Below the pieces are notes generated by a model. The model was given only the letters and a program-made list of their open reading frames with translations, searched no databases and was not told where the DNA came from. Shown piece after piece: positions 36,254-45,521 of a DNA stretch of 64,000 nucleotides. Source of the DNA: Paenibacillus sp. FSL R5-0341. GTDB taxonomy: Bacteria; Bacillota; Bacilli; Paenibacillales; Paenibacillaceae. Both the position numbers and the translations under genes were made by a program. Position 1 is the first letter of the stretch, and each line of letters begins with the position of its first letter. The stretch covers positions 5,766,001-5,830,000 of the forward strand of contig NZ_CP150241.1 of the NCBI RefSeq assembly GCF_037975235.1, read 5' to 3'.

Positions 36254-37702
36254 GTGCATATCGAATCCATTTTACTTATTGTGCTCCTGGGCCTGAATAT
36301 TATTTTTGCGGCAGCAGTCGTCTTCTTTGAACGGAAGGATGCTAGCGCTTCCTGGGCTTGGCTGCTCGTCTTGAACTTTATTCCGGTGTTTGGGTTTGTA
36401 CTTTATCTTTTAACAGGTCAGAACCTGACCCGATACCGGCTTTTCCAGTGGAAAGAACGTAAGAAGCTCGGGCTGGAGGAACGTATTGAAGCCCAGCTCA
36501 CGCAGTTGCACGATAACCGCACCCCTTTCCGCAACCAAGCAACCGAGAGTAGTCAGGACATGATTTATATGAACCTGAAGCAGAATGGCGCTCTGCTGAC
36601 AGAGGATAATGCGGTTGAGATCATTACGGACGGAACAGACAAGTTCCAGCGACTCTTGGACGACATCGAAGCGGCTAAGGATCACGTGCACGTGCAATAT
36701 TACATTTATAGAGGCGACCGTCTGGGTAAAAGAATCCGGGATGCACTTATCCGCAAAGCGCGGGAAGGCATTAAAGTCCGTTTACTGTATGACGCGCTCG
36801 GATCGCGCCGGGTATCAAAACGCTTTTTCAAAGAATTGCGCGAAGCAGGCGGTTTGGTTGAAGTCTTTTTCCCCTCCAAATTTAGTCTGATCAACTTGCG
36901 TATGAACTACCGGAACCACCGGAAGATTGTCATCATCGATGGTAACCTGGGATACACGGGCGGGTTCAATGTTGGAGATGAGTATCTCGGCTTAAACTCG
37001 AAGTTCGGTTATTGGCGGGACACACATCTGCGTATTCAGGGAAATGCCGTTCATGCGCTGCAGACCCGTTTCCTTCTGGATTGGAATGAAGCGTCCAAAC
37101 AACACGACACACCCTATGTTCCAGCGCATTTCCCTCATATCGAGGGTACAGGAAAGATTGCCATGCAGATTGTCTCCAGTGGACCGGATGCAGAAACCGA
37201 GCATATCAAGAATAGTTATCTCAAGATGATTAACGGGGCCAAACAATCAATTCTGATTCAAACGCCTTATTTTATCCCGGATGCCAGTGTATTCGAAGCT
37301 ATTCGTCTCGCGTGTCTGTCCGGCATTGATGTTCGTATTATGATTCCAAATAAGCCCGACCATGCTTTCGTATACTGGGCTACGTTATCTTATATCGGTG
37401 AGTTGCTGAAGGTTGGCGCCAAAGTATTTATATATGATAATGGCTTCATTCACGCCAAGACTCTTATCATTGACAGTTTGGTTGCATCCGTGGGAACCGC
37501 CAATATTGACTACCGCAGTTTCCGCTTGAACTTTGAGGTTAATGCATTTATGTATGATGAAACGATTGCGACAGCACTTGTACAAACCTTTGAGCACGAC
37601 TTGCACGTATCTCGGGAGATGACGCTCGATGAATACCAAAAACGCAGTCTGATCATTCGCTTCAAAGAAGCCATTTCCCGTCTGTTGTCCCCAATTCTGT
37701 AG
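36254..37702 (+). CDS. cls: Cardiolipin synthase
   Basis: Membrane enzyme that joins two phosphatidylglycerols into cardiolipin. The 482-residue protein has two N-terminal helices (about 3-22 and 32-54) and two PLD/HKD motifs: HRKIVIIDGNLGYTGGFN (about 220) and HAKTLIIDSLVASVGTAN (about 400). The GTG start is preceded by GTGGGGGAC. It is a single gene divergent from argC and ends at a region holding copy E of the repeat and a terminator. Confidence 0.95.
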   Translation: MHIESILLIVLLGLNIIFAAAVVFFERKDASASWAWLLVLNFIPVFGFVLYLLTGQNLTRYRLFQWKERKKLGLEERIEAQLTQLHDNRTPFRNQATESSQDMIYMNLKQNGALLTEDNAVEIITDGTDKFQRLLDDIEAAKDHVHVQYYIYRGDRLGKRIRDALIRKAREGIKVRLLYDALGSRRVSKRFFKELREAGGLVEVFFPSKFSLINLRMNYRNHRKIVIIDGNLGYTGGFNVGDEYLGLNSKFGYWRDTHLRIQGNAVHALQTRFLLDWNEASKQHDTPYVPAHFPHIEGTGKIAMQIVSSGPDAETEHIKNSYLKMINGAKQSILIQTPYFIPDASVFEAIRLACLSGIDVRIMIPNKPDHAFVYWATLSYIGELLKVGAKVFIYDNGFIHAKTLIIDSLVASVGTANIDYRSFRLNFEVNAFMYDETIATALVQTFEHDLHVSREMTLDEYQKRSLIIRFKEAISRLLSPIL

Positions 37703-37708
37703 TGGTGG

Positions 37709-37806
37709 CCTCCGATGACCGAATCGGCTTCCGAAGTAGCTTTCTTTCAGAAAGCTTTTAGGCGAACGTTCCACTTCTTCAGGATATTTCTGTCCTCTCC
37801 GTTATG
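37709..37806 (-). repeat. Structured intergenic element, diverged copy E (downstream of cls)
   Basis: It keeps the lead AACGGAGAGGACAG and the segment CTGAAGAAGTGGAACG on the minus strand. The central helix is entirely replaced by AGCTTTC (37738-37744) with GAAAGCT (37750-37756). The outer helix is only partly paired. It lies between cls and its terminator, in the same orientation as the other copies. Confidence 0.7.
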
Positions 37807-37836
37807 TGTTATGTTAAGTTGAACTTTTAATAAAAA

Positions 37837-37892
37837 GAAAAGCAGGTACTCCCTCTCCGTCATCTCAGAGAAGGATGTACCTGCTTTTTTTT
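37837..37892. terminator. Bidirectional terminator between cls and YitT gene
   Basis: AGCAGGTAC (37841-37849) pairs with GTACCTGCT (37877-37885) and is followed by seven Ts; an A-rich run lies on the left side. Confidence 0.85.
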
Positions 37893-37946
37893 GAAATTCC
37901 AAACTAATGTGCCTATATGGCTCACTCACTATATTTTATACTTAAT

Positions 37947-38855
37947 TCACACATGTTCTCCCCGCTTAAAACCTTCACCGAGCACTTCGTGCGCGTTACT
38001 GATAATGACAAAAGCTCCAGGGTCCACAGACCGAATCAACGCTTTGAGTCTCGGCACCTCATTTTGCCCAACCACGACCATCAGTACCGTTCGTTGATCA
38101 TCGGTGTAACCGCCTTTGGCTTCCAGCTTCGTTAATCCGCGATCCAAATCATCCAGAATCACTTTGCTAATCGCTTCCGTCTGGTTGGAGATAATATATG
38201 CCACCTTGGAGAAGCCCAGCCCCATCTCAACGGCATCGATCACTTTACCGGTAACATACAACCCAATCAGCGCATAGAGGGACTGCTCCAATGACAATAC
38301 AAAAGCAGCCATGATAATAACGGTAGCATCCATAATAACGACACAGAGGGAGTAACTCAGGCCACTGTACTTCTGCACGATCCTGGCGAGAATGCTCATG
38401 CCACCTGTTGATCCTCTACCCCGGTATACAATTCCGATCCCGAGACCAACGCCTATTCCACCATACAGTGAACCAAGTAACGGATTCGTTGTTGGGATAG
38501 CCCAATCCTTTGTGAGATAGACTAAGAGCGGTAGGACTATACTGCCCAGGACTGAACGAATACCATACTGCTTACCAATAAGCAGAAAACCCGCGATCAG
38601 AAGTGGGATGTTAATCGCCCATTGGGTATATGCCGGCTCCCAATTAAGCCATTCCTTACCTAGAATTGATAACCCGGACACTCCACCCGAAGCGATCTGA
38701 TTCGGTAATAAAAATAAATTAAAGGCCACTGCAATTAAAAACGAACCTAAAATGATAGATATCGTATCCACGACGTTTCTCCATGGACCATTGAGTGGAA
38801 TGAGGCTAGTTATCCTCTTTTTGCGATTATTGTGAAGTTGTGATCGTTGTTGCAT
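37947..38855 (-). CDS. YitT/YvjA family membrane protein (DUF161 + DUF2179)
   Basis: A 302-residue protein with five or six membrane helices (about 30-195) containing NQIASGGVSGLSIL and GRGSTGGMSILARIVQ, family signatures of unknown role. The C-terminal cytoplasmic DUF2179 domain (about 215-300) includes RTVLMVVVGQNEVPRLK. B. subtilis has the relative yvjA at this position next to prfB. The function is not established. AAAGGAGAG precedes the start. Confidence 0.88.
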   Translation of the reverse strand: MQQRSQLHNNRKKRITSLIPLNGPWRNVVDTISIILGSFLIAVAFNLFLLPNQIASGGVSGLSILGKEWLNWEPAYTQWAINIPLLIAGFLLIGKQYGIRSVLGSIVLPLLVYLTKDWAIPTTNPLLGSLYGGIGVGLGIGIVYRGRGSTGGMSILARIVQKYSGLSYSLCVVIMDATVIIMAAFVLSLEQSLYALIGLYVTGKVIDAVEMGLGFSKVAYIISNQTEAISKVILDDLDRGLTKLEAKGGYTDDQRTVLMVVVGQNEVPRLKALIRSVDPGAFVIISNAHEVLGEGFKRGEHV

Positions 38856-38986
38856 GTTCTCGTGCTCTCCTTTGTTGTGACTGATCAGTTGTTCGCTCTT
38901 TTTTTCTACCCTATAAAATTATTCAAAAAAAGCTCCTGTACACACCAGCATACGCCTACACGTATGGGTCCATACAGGAACTTAGT

Positions 38987-40100
38987 TTAATCGGTTTCTA
39001 CTTTAATCTGGCTACGCAAATAACCATCGATGAATGCATCGAGGTCGCCGTCCATTACTGCGCCTGTATTTCCAGTCTCTACGCTTGTACGGTGATCCTT
39101 TACCATACTATAGGGATGGAATACATAGGAGCGAATCTGGCTACCCCATGAAATATCCGACTGATCTCCTCGGATTTCATCCAGCTGTTGTTTTTGCTCT
39201 TCAATTTTACGCTCATACAATTTCGAACGGAGCATCGTCATCGCTCGCTCACGGTTCTTGATCTGTGAACGTTCATTCTGACACGTTACAACTACACCTG
39301 TTGGTAAGTGAGTAATCCGTACGGCAGAGTCGGTGGTATTGATATGCTGTCCACCCGCGCCACTCGCCCGGTACGTATCGATCTTGAGATCCTCTGTGCG
39401 GATGTCCAGTTCAATCGTATCATCAATCTCCGGTACCACATCACAGGATACGAAGGACGTATGTCTACGGCCTGATGAGTCAAAAGGAGAGATCCGAACC
39501 AGTCGGTGTACACCCTTCTCGGCTTTAAGATAACCATAAGCATTATGTCCTTTGATCGACAACGTAACACTCTTGATCCCCGCCTCATCACCTGGCAGAT
39601 AATCCAGTACCTCAACCTTGAAGCCACGCTTCTCGGACCAACGCGTGTACATCCGAAGCAGCATCTGTCCCCAGTCCTGGGACTCGGTACCACCCGCACC
39701 CGGGTGAAGCTCCAGAATCGCATTCATCTTGTCGTAAGGCTGATTCAGGAGAAGCTGAAGTTCAAACTCTGCGACCTTGTTCACGATCGCTGTAATACTA
39801 TTACCAATCTCGGCTGCGAGGTCTTCGTCGCCTTCTTCATCCGCCAGTTCGATCATCATCACTGCATCATCATAGTCCTGTTGGAGTTTGGTGTATTGAT
39901 CCACAGATCCTTTCACCGCATTTAACTCAGCGATTACGGATTGCGCCTTGTCGCTATCGTCCCAGAAATCCGGGGCAGACATCTTCACTTCAAAGTTGCC
40001 GATCATTTCTTGCTTCAGATCTAAGTCAAAGAGACCCCCTAAGGTTTGTTAGTTTCTTGCCTATTTCACGCAGGTCATGCTTCACGTTTGGATCGATCAT
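38987..40100 (-). CDS. prfB: Peptide chain release factor 2, with programmed +1 frameshift
   Basis: RF2 ends translation at UGA and UAA. The coding sequence starts at ATG 40100 (protein MIDPNVKHDL...), reaches an in-frame TGA after 24 codons, and continues in the +1 frame at GAC to give 370 residues. The SPF motif (ISPFDSSG) that reads the stop codon and GGQ (SGAGGQHINTTDS) are present. A start at 40006 in the second frame alone would lose the N-terminus. Copy D of the repeat lies between this gene and secA. Confidence 0.97.
40022..40040 (-). promoter_or_regulatory. prfB frameshift signal
   Basis: On the minus strand the internal Shine-Dalgarno-like AGGGGGT is followed by CTTTGAC, the classic slippery CUU-UGA-C site. 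The ribosome shifts +1 when RF2 is scarce, so the protein controls its own level. TGA lies at 40026-40028. Confidence 0.95.
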
Positions 40101-40355
40101 GTGCAATTCCTCTTTTCATTAAGATAAGCTCCCCGCATCCAGGGCATTCCTCCAGACGAAGCATCAGATAAGCCAACCTGGTGTTGAGATCACTGAAGTA
40201 TCAGTATATCTCTTTCCCGTGATCATGGTCATATGATTATAACTATGCACCATTAATCGGTTTTGCATCCTTACTTCATCCTATGGAATACCCGGCTGTG
40301 AGGAGCCATTCATGTCATGCTATTTAAGTTGACCAAGTAAATGTTACACCTTGTC

Positions 40356-40487
40356 ACTTCGATTACAGCAGCATCTTCCGATCGCTCTTATCCCCGGATT
40401 TTCTTGATTCCCTCTTACAAGGGAAAAATCCGGGGATAAAGGCGAACGCTCCGCTTCTTCAGATTGCTTCTGCACTCTCCGTTATGG
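40356..40487 (-). repeat. Structured intergenic element, copy D (secA-prfB gap)
   Basis: Perfect 15-bp central helix (40388-40402 with 40425-40439), short inner hairpin, conserved segment CTGAAGAAGCGGAGCG on the minus strand, and outer helix 40366-40376 with 40461-40472. Further out, TTAAGTTGA near 40324 and TCAACTTA near 40502, and TTACACC/GGTGTAA, extend the inverted symmetry to about 186 bp, as a mobile element with terminal inverted repeats might show. Confidence 0.88.
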
Positions 40488-40540
40488 TGTAAAATCAAGG
40501 TTCAACTTATTACACTATAGTGTATATAAAAACCATCGCT

Positions 40541-43045
40541 CTACTCTTGACCGTGACAGTGTTTGAACTTCTTGCCACTACCGCATGGGCATGGATCGTT
40601 ACGTCCGATTTGGTCAGAAACCTTCACTGGACGTTTCTCAGCAGGCTCACCGCTTGTCGAAATCTGACTTTCCTCAACAACCGCTTGACGCTCCTGATTG
40701 CTCTCGATCTGTGCTCTCATCACATAAGTCGCTACTTCTTCCTGAATCGAAGCGATCATCTGATGGAACATCTCGAAGCCTTCGAACTGGTACTCACGCA
40801 GTGGATCTGTACCGCCGTAGGCACGAAGGTGGATACCTTGACGCAATTGATCCATTGCATCAATATGATCCATCCACTTGCTATCTACTGCACGAAGCAC
40901 AACCACTTTCTCGAACTCACGAACCATCTCTTCGCCAATTCGCTCTTCACGTGCATTGTACTTGTTCTGAACTTTCTCAAACAGATACTCGATAATCTCT
41001 TCTGCTTCCTTGCCCCACAGATCATCTTTCGTTACCGAACCGTCATCCAGCAATTTGCTGTTCATGTAATCGGCAACTTCCTGCAGCTCCCAGTTTTCCG
41101 GAATATCGTCACCACAATGAGCTTCAACGATACGTTCAATGGAAGGTTTGATCATATCCATAACGATCTGTTTAATATTTTCGGACTCCAGCACCTCACG
41201 GCGCTGTTTATATATAATTTCACGTTGTTGGTTCATGACATCATCATATTGGAGAACGACTTTACGCACGTCAAAGTTATTACCTTCAACACGCTTCTGC
41301 GCTGATTCTACTGCACGGGTAATCATCCGGCTCTCGATCGGTTGGTCTTCTTCAAAACCAAGGCGCTCCATCATGTTCAAAACATTGTCTGCACCGAAAC
41401 GTCTCATCAATTCATCACCCAGTGACAGGTAGAATTGCGTTGAACCCGGGTCACCTTGACGTCCCGCACGACCACGCAGCTGATTATCAATCCGGCGCGA
41501 TTCGTGACGCTCTGTACCGATGATATGAAGGCCGCCTACTTCAGCTACACCTTCACCCAAGATAATATCCGTACCCCGTCCAGCCATGTTGGTTGCAATC
41601 GTTACTGCACCCGCTTGACCAGCTCCTGTAATAATCTCTGCTTCTTCTGCGTGGTACTTGGCGTTCAGTACCTGGTGTTTGACACCACGGCGCTTAAGCA
41701 TGTCAGACAGGCGTTCCGAGTTCTCGATGGACACTGTACCTACCAGAACCGGCTGATTCTTACTGTGGCGTGCCACGATCTCTTCTACAACCGCTTTGAA
41801 CTTGCCATCGATGCTCTTGTACACGACATCTGCCATATCATCGCGTTTATTCGGACGGTTGGTTGGAATTTGCAGTACTTCGAGACCGTAGATTTTTTTG
41901 AACTCTTCTTCCTCGGTTTTCGCTGTACCCGTCATCCCCGCAAGTTTACGGTACATCCGGAAATAGTTCTGGAAAGTAATCGTAGCCAGCGTCATGCTCT
42001 CGTTTTGTACTTCAATGCCTTCTTTGGCTTCAATCGCCTGGTGCAATCCATCACTGTAACGACGTCCAGACATCAGACGACCTGTGAATTCATCAACGAT
42101 CATAACCTCTTCATCACTGACAACATAATCTACGTCACGACGCATGATTACGTTGGCTTTCAAGCCCTGTACGATGTGATGGTTAAGTGTTACGTTGGCA
42201 TGATCATACAAGTTCTCGATACCAAATGCTTTCTCTGCTTTTGCCACGCCCGCCTCAGTCAACGCTACGGATTTCACCTTGATGTCTACCGTAAAGTCTT
42301 CTTCTGGCACCAGACGTTTCACAAAACGATCTGCTGCATAGTACATGTCAGTCGACTTCTGAGCTTGTCCAGAGATAATGAGCGGCGTACGCGCCTCATC
42401 GACCAGGATGGAGTCCACTTCATCAATGATACAGAAGAACAATGGACGTTGTACCATTTGCTCTTTGTAGAGCACCATGTTATCACGCAGATAGTCAAAA
42501 CCAAACTCGTTGTTCGTTCCGTACGTAATATCACATGCATATGCATGTTGTTTCAAAGCATGGTCCATACCGCTCAGGTTGACCCCTACCGTCATGCCCA
42601 TGAATTCATAGATTTGTCCCATTTCCTGGCTATCCCGCTGTGCCAAATAGTCATTGACCGTGACCACGTGTACACCTTTGGACATCAACGCGTTCAGATA
42701 TACCGGAAGTGTTCCTACCAGCGTTTTACCTTCACCCGTTTTCATCTCGGAAATACGGCCTTCATGCAGAGCGATACCGCCCAGCATCTGCACATCGTAG
42801 TGGCGTTTGCCCAGTACACGGCGTGAAGCCTCACGTACGGTTGCAAATGCCTCTGGAAGAAGTTCATCTGTCGTTTCTCCCTTTTCAATACGAGCACGGT
42901 ATTCGTCCGTTTTGCCTTTCAGTTGTTCATCAGACAACGCCTGAAGTTGTGGTTCCAGTTTATTGATCACATCGACCGTCTTCATCAGACGTTTAACATC
43001 ACGTTCGTTCATGTCGCCGAAGATCTTTTTGACAAGTCCTAGCAT
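40541..43045 (-). CDS. secA: Protein translocase ATPase SecA
   Basis: Motor ATPase that pushes preproteins through SecYEG. Walker A is MKTGEGKTLVG (about 105), the DEAD-type box is IIDEVDSILVDEA, and helicase motif VI is QLRGRAGRQGDPGS. The C-terminal zinc tail DPCPCGSGKKFKHCHG is intact. I chose ATG at 43045 (834 aa, MLGLVKKIFG) behind AAAGGGG; a longer frame adds 16 unlike residues. Upstream lies an unusually long 750-bp gap. Confidence 0.98.
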   Translation of the reverse strand: MLGLVKKIFGDMNERDVKRLMKTVDVINKLEPQLQALSDEQLKGKTDEYRARIEKGETTDELLPEAFATVREASRRVLGKRHYDVQMLGGIALHEGRISEMKTGEGKTLVGTLPVYLNALMSKGVHVVTVNDYLAQRDSQEMGQIYEFMGMTVGVNLSGMDHALKQHAYACDITYGTNNEFGFDYLRDNMVLYKEQMVQRPLFFCIIDEVDSILVDEARTPLIISGQAQKSTDMYYAADRFVKRLVPEEDFTVDIKVKSVALTEAGVAKAEKAFGIENLYDHANVTLNHHIVQGLKANVIMRRDVDYVVSDEEVMIVDEFTGRLMSGRRYSDGLHQAIEAKEGIEVQNESMTLATITFQNYFRMYRKLAGMTGTAKTEEEEFKKIYGLEVLQIPTNRPNKRDDMADVVYKSIDGKFKAVVEEIVARHSKNQPVLVGTVSIENSERLSDMLKRRGVKHQVLNAKYHAEEAEIITGAGQAGAVTIATNMAGRGTDIILGEGVAEVGGLHIIGTERHESRRIDNQLRGRAGRQGDPGSTQFYLSLGDELMRRFGADNVLNMMERLGFEEDQPIESRMITRAVESAQKRVEGNNFDVRKVVLQYDDVMNQQREIIYKQRREVLESENIKQIVMDMIKPSIERIVEAHCGDDIPENWELQEVADYMNSKLLDDGSVTKDDLWGKEAEEIIEYLFEKVQNKYNAREERIGEEMVREFEKVVVLRAVDSKWMDHIDAMDQLRQGIHLRAYGGTDPLREYQFEGFEMFHQMIASIQEEVATYVMRAQIESNQERQAVVEESQISTSGEPAEKRPVKVSDQIGRNDPCPCGSGKKFKHCHGQE

Positions 43046-43797
43046 GGTATACCCCTTTCGTGCAAAACAGAATAGACCCCCTGTTGCCGCCATGCGACAC
43101 CATCGGATGGATGTTGCTCCACTTGCCCGGGGGTGACAAACAATATAAAAAGTAATATGGATGAATCAACTCCAGGCTTGCCAAGGGTTCCTCATGAAGC
43201 TGATTCGGTGTTCAAACGGATCCGGTTATTAAAGACTAGCCGAAGTCCAAGCCTTGCGAATCATGTTCATGGTGCTGTGCCTGTCATTGATTATGATTAG
43301 CGATCATTCGTTGACAATTCCTCATCAGGACAATGATTCTCTTTGCATAAATTGTAACAGTTTGTAAGGGCCGCCGCAACACGCCACGGCACACTTCTTT
43401 GAACTTCTGAGACATATCAAACCGAGTTTAAGTGCAAAAAATCATAGTCGTTAGCCGAAGCCTTCGATTGTCATGTTTCGTTTTGCAGGATAGATCGCCC
43501 TGTCAACGAATTTTGATGGTAAATTTGGATGAAAATCTCAATATCCAGTTCTCGAATACATGTGTGCGAATATTTTCGTAATCATGTGAATCTGGTGGTA
43601 AACTTGTACAGTTTGTGATTCTTCTTACTATCTATTAGACGCAGCAGCATAGGGAATAGTTTCACCATTTTATTTCCAAAGGTCATTTCCCGGCTCCTCT
43701 ACGCACAAAAGAGCCCCATCCCCTAAGGGATGGAAGCTCTTGTTAAGTCTAATCCAGGAAACTGCAGTTCCTGTGTTCATTATTATTAACGTTAAGA
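43046..43797. other. Long intergenic region between hpf and secA
   Basis: About 750 bp with no reading frame that looks like a gene. It contains the hpf terminator on its right edge and must contain the secA promoter, but no clear sigma-A pair was found. Two similar strings starting TAGCCGAAG, near 43238 and 43455, are the only internal repetition noticed. It could hold a long secA leader or a small RNA. Confidence 0.4.
43706..43742 (-). terminator. hpf terminator
   Basis: On the minus strand AAGAGC..CCATCCC pairs with GGGATGG.GCTCTT around TTAG, followed by TTTTG. It lies 55 bp after the hpf stop. Confidence 0.8.
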
Positions 43798-44361
43798 TTA
43801 ACCTTGTTCGATCAATCCGTACTTACCATCGTTCCGTTTGTAGACAACGCTAACTTCTTCACTGTCAATGTTGGAGAATACGAAGAAATTGTGGCCAACC
43901 ATGTTCATTTGGAGGATTGCCTCTTCCACGTCCATTGGTTTCAACATAAAGCGTTTCGTCCGTACAACTTCCAGATCATCGTCATCCGTGTCCGCATCCA
44001 GTTCAGCTGTAGCTACAGTACCTGTTGGATCTTCAACGAAGAGTGTCTTCAGGCTGCCTTCCTGGCGGAACTTACGGTTAATTTTTGTTTTGTGTTTGCG
44101 GATCTGACGTTCCAGCTTGTCCACCACGGAGTCAATGGATGCGTACATATCGTCGCTCTCATCCTCAGCGCGGAGCACAATGCCTTTCAAAGGGATCGTC
44201 ACCTCTACCGTATGCAAACCTCTCGTCGTGCTCAATGTAACAGCACCGTCAGAGTTAAGGGGTGCATCGAAATACTTCTCGAGTCTACTCAACTTTTTGT
44301 CGACATAATCCTTCAAAGCATCAGTAACCTCGATTTGTTGACCTCGAATACTTAAATTCAT
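43798..44361 (-). CDS. hpf: Ribosome hibernation promoting factor, long form
   Basis: Dimerises 70S ribosomes into inactive 100S particles in stationary phase. The 187-residue protein has the N-terminal S30AE domain (MNLSIRGQQIEVTDALKD to about 100) and the C-terminal dimerisation domain (RTKRFMLKPMDVEEAILQM to the end). I chose ATG at 44361, preceded by AGGAGGAG; the longer frame to 44517 is not family-like. B. subtilis has hpf (yvyD) in the same place between the fli genes and secA. No clear sigma-B or sigma-H promoter was recognised. Confidence 0.96.
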   Translation of the reverse strand: MNLSIRGQQIEVTDALKDYVDKKLSRLEKYFDAPLNSDGAVTLSTTRGLHTVEVTIPLKGIVLRAEDESDDMYASIDSVVDKLERQIRKHKTKINRKFRQEGSLKTLFVEDPTGTVATAELDADTDDDDLEVVRTKRFMLKPMDVEEAILQMNMVGHNFFVFSNIDSEEVSVVYKRNDGKYGLIEQG

Positions 44362-44782
44362 AGGGCACTCCTCCTTTTTCCTTTGCCACTTCATTATAAC
44401 ACGAATGTAAGCGCCATGTAAAAACTCCCGGTGACCGAATAATGACATCTGTTCAAGCCACATCTGCCAACGTAGGCATAACGCCATATTTCGCGATATT
44501 TCATCATATTCAGCCATAATCGAATATTTACTTGGTATGAATTATTAGGCGCTTGATGATGTAATTAACCGTTTTTGAGCTTGCTCAATCTATTATGTAA
44601 AATGAACTTCAATCTATCTCTTAAATCTATTAAATTCATTAAGATGATGTTCCTCGAATGATCCTCTAATCTCGAATCTATTAGAACAAAAAAAGACCCC
44701 GGAAAGTACCGGAGTCTGATGCTAGCGATAATTCAATTTGGTAACCATCTAACCATATATGTAGGTCGGATTGTCCGGATGA
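44362..44782. other. Intergenic region between cold-shock gene and hpf
   Basis: About 420 bp, AT-rich, with the csp terminator at 44688-44717. A small perfect hairpin TTGAGC-TT-GCTCAA lies near 44575. No gene was found. The hpf promoter should be here, but I could not identify it. Confidence 0.4.
44688..44717 (-). terminator. Cold-shock gene terminator
   Basis: On the minus strand AGACTCCGG pairs with CCGGGGTCT (one G-U) around TACTTT, followed by seven Ts. Confidence 0.9.
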
Positions 44783-44980
44783 TTATAATTTGATTACGTT
44801 AGCTGCTTGCGGTCCACGCGCGCCTTCGACGATGTCGAATTCTACGGATTGACCTTCTTCCAAAGTTTTGAATCCTTCGGATTGAATTGCGGAGAAATGT
44901 ACGAATACGTCGCCGCCATCTTCAGTCTCAATGAAACCGTAACCTTTTTCTGCGTTGAACCATTTTACTTTACCTTGCAT
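44783..44980 (-). CDS. Cold-shock protein, CspA/CspB family
   Basis: A 65-residue single-strand nucleic-acid-binding protein that melts RNA structure. RNA-binding motifs RNP1 (KGYGFIE) and RNP2 (VFVHFS) are intact, beginning MQGKVKWFNAEKGYGFIE. GAAGGGAATG precedes the ATG. A strong sigma-A promoter lies about 70 bp upstream, giving a 60-base leader. It is a single-gene unit. Confidence 0.97.
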   Translation of the reverse strand: MQGKVKWFNAEKGYGFIETEDGGDVFVHFSAIQSEGFKTLEEGQSVEFDIVEGARGPQAANVIKL

Positions 44981-45047
44981 GCACTAACATTCCCTTCGTC
45001 ATCAAATGAAGTGAAGCTTTCGGCCTTAACCTCTGCCCACAATTCAG

Positions 45048-45077
45048 ATAATACCATCCAAAGTTATCCATTGTCAA
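45048..45077 (-). promoter_or_regulatory. Cold-shock gene promoter
   Basis: On the minus strand a perfect TTGACA, an 18-base spacer and TATTAT. Consistent with a strongly expressed csp gene. Confidence 0.8.
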
Positions 45078-45473
45078 TTGGAAAAGTAAATGTTTTCTTG
45101 GAATTTTTTGTAGATTAATTGGGGAATGTGTTGAATGGTGGGATATCTTGAATATATCAGGTAATTGGAGGGTTGGTAAGTCTATTTTTGATGTATTAAT
45201 GATATAAACTCGGATGAGAGTTTACTATTCAGATAACGAGTGAATAACAAAATTTACGAAAGTTAAAAAATTTATAATTTTACTATTATAGTTAATTAGT
45301 ATAAGAAGTTATTTTAGGATAAGGAGAAAATTGAAATGTACTAAAGAGTAGTAGATCACTAAAAACATGGCACTGTCTGCTTGAATCTATTAATTCATAT
45401 TTATATGAGAATCAAAATATGAATTTAAACAATCTTCATTTTTATAGATAAGACGAATTAACAGACTATGTTT

Positions 45474-45514
45474 AAAATAAAACAGAGCAAATCTTAGGAG
45501 ATCTGCCCTGCTCT
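45474..45514 (-). terminator. Terminator after fliT
   Basis: On the minus strand AGAGCA (with inner GCAGATC/GATTTGC pairing) closes with TGCTCT and is followed by GTTTTATTTT. It ends the flaG-fliD-fliS-fliT unit. Confidence 0.6.
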
Positions 45515-45521
45515 TTATATA

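Larger units (their letters stand above)
44981..45521. other. AT-rich intergenic region between fliT and cold-shock gene
   Basis: The left 100 bp hold the csp leader and promoter. From about 45120 to 45470 the DNA is markedly AT-rich and carries no gene, hairpin or repeat that I could support. The right edge holds the fliT terminator. Confidence 0.5.

Noticed and set aside
41456..42826. 456-codon plus-strand ORF opposite secA
   Set aside because: Length is notable, but it follows from codon bias in secA; composition is not protein-like and no start signal is present.
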